A stretch of 64,000 nucleotides of DNA, from positions 3,157,501 to 3,221,500 of the forward strand of contig NZ_CP045295.1 of NCBI RefSeq assembly GCF_009363095.1. The letters run 5' to 3'. Of the stretch, positions 58,367 through 64,000 are shown one piece after another (the stretch's first letter is position 1; every line of letters begins with the position of its first letter). The translations under genes and the position numbers were made by a program. A model generated the notes under the pieces. That model did no database searches. It was not told the DNA's origin and was given only the letters and a program-made list of their open reading frames with translations. The DNA comes from Paenibacillus cellulositrophicus. GTDB lineage: Bacteria; Bacillota; Bacilli; Paenibacillales; Paenibacillaceae.

Positions 58367-60612
58367 GCTGATCCCCCCTTCGGCACCACGATGAAGTTTT
58401 TCTCCGGAACAACATAATGATCGACCGTTACCTCACCCGGCGTATAATTGACAATGACGCGAGTCCCGTCCTCATATACGACCTCATAAACATCATCCTG
58501 CAGCTTGCGGTGCTCCTTCATCGTCTGCGACCAAACCGGCCTCAGCTTGTCGTTCATCTCTTTGTAGTATTGGACCGCTTGATCCACCCAGTTGCTGTAG
58601 GCCGAGCTGAACAAATCGCTGTAGATGGTGTCCTTCAAATCTTCAGAGTGGTTCATCGTTAATTGGTAGTAAGGCATATAGCCGTATTCCACCATCTTTA
58701 GGTACTGCAGCTGTGGATCGTAAAATAAATTTTGCGGATCGCCCGAGTAAGGAATAATGCCATGCAGCGCCATTTGGTAGAACGGGATCGTTTCGTCGGT
58801 AAAGAAGAAGCCGCTGTCCTCCATCGGGATGCCGAACAGGCGGGAGGAATGCTTCAGGCTGTATCCATTGCCCCCAACCGAGGCCGCACCGCCGAATTGC
58901 AGGACCGATTTCTCCATCATTTCCGTCCACTGCTTGGCTGTCCCCCCGCGCTTCAGCGGGTAATCGTCATTATAATCGTAGTAGAGCTGACTGCCGATGC
59001 CGTCGAAGTTAATGCCGGTAATGCCCAGCTTGCGCAGCGGATTCAGCACTTTTTTCTGGAAATGCGCATTCTGTTTGCCTGCATTCAAGTAGAAAAGCTC
59101 GCTGTAACGGTCGGTCACGACAAAATGATTGGCTCCGACAACGACGTCTTTACGCGACGAGAACCCGTCGTTGCCCTTCCATGCCTCGACATAGTTGTCC
59201 TGCAGAAAAAGCTGGTAGTTCTTCGCCTTCGCATACTCGCTCAGCTTCGCCAGCCCGCTTGTGCCGCCCAGCTTACCGGAAGGCTTATATCCCGACGGAT
59301 AACTCATATAGCCTTCACCCGTCCATCCGAGCAGGTTCGCCGAAATCGACTGCACGCCGCGTTGGCTGAGGTCTTCCATCATGTCCTGCGCCTCTGAGAA
59401 GGTCGTATTTTGAATAAAATGATCGATCAGAATCTGGTCCTTCTTAATGCCCATAAGCAGGTCAAGCCCGAAAGGAACCGCCTCCCCTTTCTTCACCTTC
59501 GGAACCACGCCTTGCTCGTCGAGCAAATACTCCCTGTAGGCGGTCGCCATATGGCTGTAATCGGCCTCTTTGCCGCTAAAGAACACGTAGCGGATGGTAT
59601 GATCCTCGCGGATCAGATCCTTTTCGGGCTTCTTCGTCAGGTTGCCGTCTTTTTTAACTGCTTCATACTCGCGCCTGTAAACGAGCTCGGAAGATACACG
59701 GTTCAAATTAATGAGATAGCCGCTCGGCGAATACAGGACATTCGCGTCGTATTCCCCCTGGGTGATGATCCCCATAAAGGAGTTATCGGCCACTTTCAAG
59801 CCGAATATCGGCAGCATCGCGTTCTGTTCCCGTCCGAAAAAATTGAAAGTAATCGTATCCGCGCCGTAAACGCTCGCACGATAAGGATTCAAATAATTCG
59901 GGTGGTTCGTCTTAAAGTAAGACAGCGCACCCGGCCCGTCGGGATAGACCGCATAGCCTTGATCGTGATCCGATGCCGCTCCGAAGAAGGGAAGTGGAGC
60001 AACCGACATGAGCCAGTTGTCTTCCCCTTCCTGGATCGATTGGCCGGGTACGGTGACTTCGAGGGCGTTTCCCTTCAATTGGAAGCTCATATCGAAGCTG
60101 ATTTTCAGCCTCGGCAGCTCGTAACGAACCGATATCCCGTTTTCCAGTGAGGTCGTCGTCATCTTCGGCTGCTCGAGGGCAAAGTTCGTCTCCTGCGTTT
60201 CCAGCGCAGGCAGATGGGGATCCGTGTAGGTCAGATGAAAAATCGACTGACTGCTGGCGGTCCACAGCTCATTCCCGTCCGTTTCGACATCCTGGAGCGG
60301 AACTGCCGATTCCCACCGGTACCCGTTGCTCTTGTCGATCACCGCGATGGCGGAATCGGATGAGCGGAACTGCAGCTCAAGCCGGTTGTTTTCGGCGATC
60401 TTCTCATAATTGGTTGGCTTCTGCGGCTGTCCGCTCTCCTCCGGAGCCGGCATCTGCTCACTCTCAACGACCTGGTTCTTATTCGGCCGCATTTCCTCCT
60501 TGGCCCGTTCAATAGCTTTTTGCACGGAGGGTAACGCCAGGAGCACGAGCGCAGCAATGATGACGCTGACGGTTAAATAGTAGATCCATCGTTTGGCGAG
60601 TCTCGTTTTCAT
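58363..60612 (-). CDS. DUF5696 domain protein, membrane-anchored, probable glycosidase-like fold
   Basis: The 749-residue protein has one N-terminal helix (about residues 11-30), a charged linker, a beta-rich region (FRSSDSAIAVIDKSNGYRWE onward) and a C-terminal half that looks like a TIM barrel (GITGINFDGIGSQLYYDYND, about residue 530, an Asp-rich strand end). I assign DUF5696 from memory of the family. It is anchored outside the cell. A role in handling an extracellular glycan is likely, since it is coupled to ABC sugar permeases, but no activity is known. TTGAGGGGGG precedes the ATG. Confidence 0.78.
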   Translation of the reverse strand: MKTRLAKRWIYYLTVSVIIAALVLLALPSVQKAIERAKEEMRPNKNQVVESEQMPAPEESGQPQKPTNYEKIAENNRLELQFRSSDSAIAVIDKSNGYRWESAVPLQDVETDGNELWTASSQSIFHLTYTDPHLPALETQETNFALEQPKMTTTSLENGISVRYELPRLKISFDMSFQLKGNALEVTVPGQSIQEGEDNWLMSVAPLPFFGAASDHDQGYAVYPDGPGALSYFKTNHPNYLNPYRASVYGADTITFNFFGREQNAMLPIFGLKVADNSFMGIITQGEYDANVLYSPSGYLINLNRVSSELVYRREYEAVKKDGNLTKKPEKDLIREDHTIRYVFFSGKEADYSHMATAYREYLLDEQGVVPKVKKGEAVPFGLDLLMGIKKDQILIDHFIQNTTFSEAQDMMEDLSQRGVQSISANLLGWTGEGYMSYPSGYKPSGKLGGTSGLAKLSEYAKAKNYQLFLQDNYVEAWKGNDGFSSRKDVVVGANHFVVTDRYSELFYLNAGKQNAHFQKKVLNPLRKLGITGINFDGIGSQLYYDYNDDYPLKRGGTAKQWTEMMEKSVLQFGGAASVGGNGYSLKHSSRLFGIPMEDSGFFFTDETIPFYQMALHGIIPYSGDPQNLFYDPQLQYLKMVEYGYMPYYQLTMNHSEDLKDTIYSDLFSSAYSNWVDQAVQYYKEMNDKLRPVWSQTMKEHRKLQDDVYEVVYEDGTRVIVNYTPGEVTVDHYVVPEKNFIVVPKGGSA

Positions 60613-60622
60613 GGTACCCCCC

Positions 60623-61270
60623 TCAATTTTCCAGTAAGTATCTGACTTCTACGGCCACTTCACGCACAAATTGAAGAACGTGGTTCGTCAAGGCAAAGAC
60701 AAGCCCTACCGTTCCCCAGAAAATAATAAAGGCAAAGATGGATAAAAGGAGGACGCCGACCGCCTTCTTAAAGGTATAGTCATTCAGCACCTTCAGTTGA
60801 ATGAAGATGAGCAGGGCCACCCACAGCCATATGATCGAATTGATGCTGTTGTACAGCCCCATTTCACCCCTTGACATCACCAAGGAGACGGCAGCCAGCG
60901 GGATGGTAAATACGATATAGGGAATCAAGGCATAGGACATCGCGGTCAGCACCTGGCTGAAGTAGGCCTCGCCGTCCATAATCGCCGTAATTAAATAGCA
61001 GGCAATCACGCCCGAGATCAGCGGCACGACGAAGCGGATGATTTCCAAATTCAAATTGGCATCCTTCGGCTGAAGCGACGTCATATGAAAGCTGGTCATA
61101 TAGATCGAGATAATTCTGACGCTGATGGTCAGCAGGATTAAGACGAATGCCGAGATCAGATGCTTGTTTTTCTGCAGCTCCTCGAATCCGTCCACGGGAT
61201 GAAACAGTATTGCTATGCCCAGCCGTAGTGACCGGAGACCCGACTGTTTGAAATCCGCCGTTCTGATCAA
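60623..61270 (-). CDS. YIP1 family membrane protein
   Basis: The 215-residue protein has five predicted helices typical of the Yip1 domain, starting HPVDGFEELQKNKHLISAFV (family pattern P-x-x-x-F-E-x-L). The TTG start at 61270 overlaps the previous stop (TTGA) and has AAGGAGG 8 bases upstream. Bacterial YIP1 proteins have no assigned role. In this operon it lies between the NHL/TPR protein and DUF5696 and may help build a membrane complex. Confidence 0.85.
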   Translation of the reverse strand: MIRTADFKQSGLRSLRLGIAILFHPVDGFEELQKNKHLISAFVLILLTISVRIISIYMTSFHMTSLQPKDANLNLEIIRFVVPLISGVIACYLITAIMDGEAYFSQVLTAMSYALIPYIVFTIPLAAVSLVMSRGEMGLYNSINSIIWLWVALLIFIQLKVLNDYTFKKAVGVLLLSIFAFIIFWGTVGLVFALTNHVLQFVREVAVEVRYLLEN

Positions 61271-62691
61271 TAGCCATACCTCCTTATGACGGTATTCGTG
61301 ACGCGGATCATGAATTTGACGATAAAGTAGATGGCGACCACGATGAGAACGACGGCCATAATGATCCAGCCCAAATATTCGCGCAACAAGCCATGCCGAT
61401 ACTCGGCGAAGGCCAGTGAATACCCTTCCTGGTCATTGCCCAGCTTAAATTCCCGCATCGCTTCCTTCCATCTCTCTTCCTTCATCAGCGCTTTGGCCAC
61501 GCCGCGGTGGGCGAGCGGATAGTTCTCGTCGATCTTCAGCACTTCCTTCCAGGGCACCATCGCTTCCTGGTAACGCCCGTTGAAGTGCAGCTGGCTCGCT
61601 TGGTGGACCAATTCCGCGAAGCGTGTCGGCTGAAAAATTTGAATGTTATTGCGGTCCCGGTCCAGCACGTAGATTTTGCCCGCCTTATCGACGACGATAC
61701 TCGTCGGGTATTCGAAGCGCCCCTTCTCATCGCCTTGTCCCCCGAATACGGCAAGCAGATTGCCTTCCTGATCGTATTGATAGATCTTCCGCGACATTGC
61801 GTCGAGCGCGTTCACAACCCCGTACTGATCGACAGCCATATCGATGAAATAAGGGTTTTCCAGCGCCCCGCTTTCGATCGAGGCTTCGCCGAAAAATGCC
61901 TTCTTGTAGATGTTTTCACCCATGGCATTGAACTTCTTGAGCTGGTCCGCTTCGATCAGAACCGTCGGCGTATAGATAAATCCTTTACCGTCGATCGTGA
62001 TATTTGAATTTTGCGGAGGAACCGCATTGTTCAGCTGCTCCCGCTGCTCCGGCGTTGCCAGTAAACGGATGAGCAGCTTCTTCCAGTCGAACGGAACGCG
62101 GTTGGCGCCGATGTAGCCGCGGAACTGGTTCATCGCGTCGATCATCATGAAGCCGCTGTAGTCATTTTTATTGAGCGCATAAAGATAACCGCGCCGGTCC
62201 ATGATGACTTTATCCGGGGAAAAATCCAAATCCTCGCTCAGCAAGGAAGATTCCGGCTTGACGAATTCTTCGATCAATTCACCTTTCGGAGACAGATGAA
62301 TGATCCTGCCGCTGCCCGTGTCGGCTACGAACATATGACCGAGGCTATCGACATAGATACCGCTCGGACTGCTGAGCTCGACGCCTTGTTCTTTCCCGAA
62401 GATGCCCAGCACTTTCCCTTGACCGTCCAATTTCACAATCCGGTTGTTATCCGTGTCGGCTACGTATAAGAGCCCCTTCTCGTCGATAAACAAGTCGTTC
62501 GGTTTATTCAAGCCGGGCTGGCCAACATCCATAATGATCGTGTCTACCGTATAGGTCAGGGGGATCGGCATCCGATGGCCATACATCGGATCGAGCGTAT
62601 AGGACATTTGCGGGAGCGCATGGGCAGGCAAGCTGCAGATCAGAAACAGCAGACCGCCGAGTATACTCGCCGTTATTCGTTTGTACACCAT
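61267..62691 (-). CDS. Exported NHL-repeat protein with TPR segment and C-terminal anchor
   Basis: The 474-residue protein has a signal peptide (about residues 1-25), at least five NHL repeats (LNKPNDLFIDEKGLLYVADT, LSSPSGIYVDSLGHMFVADT, FEYPTSIVVDKAGKIYVLDR), a TPR-like helix pair (FNGRYQEAMVPWKEVLKIDE, then AHRGVAKALMKEERWKEAMR) and a C-terminal membrane helix (about residues 440-462). It would be a beta-propeller outside the membrane. AGGGGGCGG precedes the ATG. It lies nine bases after the permease stop and is coupled to the YIP1 gene. Confidence 0.88.
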   Translation of the reverse strand: MVYKRITASILGGLLFLICSLPAHALPQMSYTLDPMYGHRMPIPLTYTVDTIIMDVGQPGLNKPNDLFIDEKGLLYVADTDNNRIVKLDGQGKVLGIFGKEQGVELSSPSGIYVDSLGHMFVADTGSGRIIHLSPKGELIEEFVKPESSLLSEDLDFSPDKVIMDRRGYLYALNKNDYSGFMMIDAMNQFRGYIGANRVPFDWKKLLIRLLATPEQREQLNNAVPPQNSNITIDGKGFIYTPTVLIEADQLKKFNAMGENIYKKAFFGEASIESGALENPYFIDMAVDQYGVVNALDAMSRKIYQYDQEGNLLAVFGGQGDEKGRFEYPTSIVVDKAGKIYVLDRDRNNIQIFQPTRFAELVHQASQLHFNGRYQEAMVPWKEVLKIDENYPLAHRGVAKALMKEERWKEAMREFKLGNDQEGYSLAFAEYRHGLLREYLGWIIMAVVLIVVAIYFIVKFMIRVTNTVIRRYGY

Positions 62692-62700
62692 ATCCGCCCC

Positions 62701-63558
62701 CTATGATTTGATCCCGGAATGAACCATCGTATTCATAATCAGCTTCTGGAACAGCAGGAAGATGAGAATCGGAGGAAGCGTCATCAGGAACGTGCCGGCA
62801 GCCAGCGCACCTGTCCGTGCGACGACGCCCGGCCCTCCAGCCAGCGTCTGAATCGCCAGGGGCAGCGTCTTCATCGATTCGCTTGTCGTAAACACGAGCG
62901 CCGAAAAGAAATCGTTCCAGTTCCCGATGAAGGAGAAAATAATCAACGTTGCCCAGGCCGGCTTACTCACCGCCATAATCACCCTCCAGAAGATTTTCCA
63001 ATCCGATGCGCCGTCGATATGCGCCGCCTCAATCAGGGCATCGGGAATTTGGTCGAAGAACTGTTTCATGAGGAAGATGTTGAAGGCCACAGCGATCTTC
63101 GGCAGAATTAACGCCCAATACGTATTGACCAAGCCTAAGCTCGATACGATCATATAGGTCGGAATCTGGGTCACCTGCGGCGAAAACATCAGGGCCGACA
63201 AGATAACAGAGAAGATGAAGCCCGCACCCGGCGGTTTGAACTTGGATAACACGTACGCTCCCAGGCAGCACACAACCAAGCTGGAGAGCACGACCGCAAC
63301 GGAGACGAACAAGCTGTTAAAGATGTACCGCGAGAAAGGAACGACAGAGCTGTCCGTCGCGGTCAGCAGATCAAAGAAGCTGCGCAGGGTCGGCTTCTGC
63401 ACGAAAAATCTCGGCGGGTAAAGGAACAGCTCGTCGAGCGGTTTGAAAGCCGTGGAAATCATATATACGATCGGCAAGGACGTAAATCCGACCAATGCGA
63501 TCATAAACGCGTATAACAACCCCCTGTTGAAACGGGTGATAAATTTCGTAAAGCTCAT
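62701..63558 (-). CDS. Carbohydrate ABC transporter permease (MalG type), second pair
   Basis: The 285-residue protein has six helices and the loop IEAAHIDGASDWKIFWRVIM (about residues 183-202). ATG at 63558 follows AAAGGA by 7 bases; a GTG two codons upstream is possible. It partners the truncated permease gene at the window end. A cluster with two separate permease pairs is notable. Confidence 0.9.
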   Translation of the reverse strand: MSFTKFITRFNRGLLYAFMIALVGFTSLPIVYMISTAFKPLDELFLYPPRFFVQKPTLRSFFDLLTATDSSVVPFSRYIFNSLFVSVAVVLSSLVVCCLGAYVLSKFKPPGAGFIFSVILSALMFSPQVTQIPTYMIVSSLGLVNTYWALILPKIAVAFNIFLMKQFFDQIPDALIEAAHIDGASDWKIFWRVIMAVSKPAWATLIIFSFIGNWNDFFSALVFTTSESMKTLPLAIQTLAGGPGVVARTGALAAGTFLMTLPPILIFLLFQKLIMNTMVHSGIKS

Positions 63559-63579
63559 CGTCACGTCCTTTAACCCCCC

Positions 63580-64000
63580 TTATTGATCTTTGGACGATAG
63601 CAACCGCATCACGATGCGGCCTAAGCCGAACGTGACTACAAACAGGAAGACGGCGATTGCCGATGCGTATCCCAGCTCGAACCGGATAAAGGCATAGTCG
63701 AACAGATGCGCAATAATCGTATGGCCCGCATAGTTCGGGCTCGGCATCCCGGAGATGGCCACGGCAATGTCGAACACCCCGAAAGCGCCGACGATGGCGT
63801 TGACTGCGCCGAACAGCAGCTGCGGCTTCATCAGCGGCAGCGTAATGAACCACAATTCCTGAAACCGGCTGGAAATCCCGTCAATGGCGCCTGCTTCATA
63901 CAGCTCTGGCGATACATTCTGCAGCCCCGCCAGGAACACCAGGAATCCCGTACCCATGCTCATCCACAAAGAAACGATGATGATGACCGGCATGATCGTA
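63580..64000 (-). CDS. Carbohydrate ABC transporter permease (MalF type), partial
   Basis: The frame is open to the window edge, so the N-terminus lies outside. The visible 140 residues include the loop YEAGAIDGISSRFQELWFIT and three to four helices. It should be the partner of the 62701-63558 permease. The solute-binding protein is presumably beyond the edge. Confidence 0.9.
   Translation of the reverse strand, partial: TIMPVIIIVSLWMSMGTGFLVFLAGLQNVSPELYEAGAIDGISSRFQELWFITLPLMKPQLLFGAVNAIVGAFGVFDIAVAISGMPSPNYAGHTIIAHLFDYAFIRFELGYASAIAVFLFVVTFGLGRIVMRLLSSKDQ

Overview
The window reads as chromosomal DNA of a Gram-positive Bacillota bacterium, most likely Paenibacillus or a close relative. 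The inference rests on moderately high GC, strong AGGAGG-type ribosome binding sites with frequent GTG and TTG starts, rho-independent terminators after most transcription units, lipoprotein-type solute-binding proteins, and the families present (YtrA-type GntR, DUF421, yjlC-ndh, a sulfate permease with YezD, NirBD with an ANTAR regulator, large sugar ABC clusters of the LplABC type). No rRNA, tRNA, CRISPR array, prophage or insertion sequence was found. Two decayed acetyltransferase ends are the only clear gene remnants.

Layout: 1-6000 holds housekeeping and membrane genes (Nnr NAD(P)HX repair enzyme, NAD(P)-binding reductase, DUF421, MgtC, an unknown membrane protein) and a 117-bp imperfect tandem repeat. 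6012-9285 is a sulfate uptake operon (cysP, cysT, cysW) plus yezD, without the ATPase gene cysA. 9564-11567 carries a beta-propeller lactonase and small membrane proteins. 11866-18287 is a nitrite assimilation locus: nirB, nirD, a nitrite channel and a siroheme methyltransferase on the minus strand, diverging from an ANTAR antiterminator gene and a TrpD2-like gene. The nirB leader contains two hexaloop hairpins and an overlapping terminator, the layout expected of an ANTAR target.

18558-28683 holds a DUF2277 protein, a lactonase-like metallo-hydrolase, an Rrf2 regulator, a 23S rRNA methyltransferase gene (rlmA type) behind a nine-codon leader peptide and attenuator, an ECF sigma/anti-sigma pair with a terminator-studded upstream region, a metallo-hydrolase/TetR pair, CcdC, and the yjlC-ndh respiratory pair. 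28780-36873 holds a FUSC-like protein, an unusual lactate dehydrogenase paralogue, an amidase and several small enzymes.

37232-41446 is a six-gene operon resembling the enterobacterial yjfL-yjfM-yjfC set (DUF350, Ser/Gly-rich exported protein, glutathionylspermidine-synthase-like ligase) with a two-pore-helix K+ channel carrying a TrkA-N domain. 41921-44959 carries MurR/RpiR and GntR regulators, a PEBP-family protein and a small zinc-ribbon protein. 45122-48723 is a five-gene ABC transporter operon with a YtrA-type regulator and a matching operator in front.

49008-64000 is devoted to carbohydrate use: a GH30 enzyme, a solute-binding protein and two permeases under a LacI regulator with matching operators, a GH76 enzyme, and a long minus-strand gene series (permeases, DUF5696, YIP1, NHL/TPR protein, permeases) that runs off the right edge. 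Most promising for follow-up are the rlmA leader, the ANTAR leader of nirB, the K+ channel/ATP-grasp operon and the DUF5696/YIP1/NHL transporter cluster.
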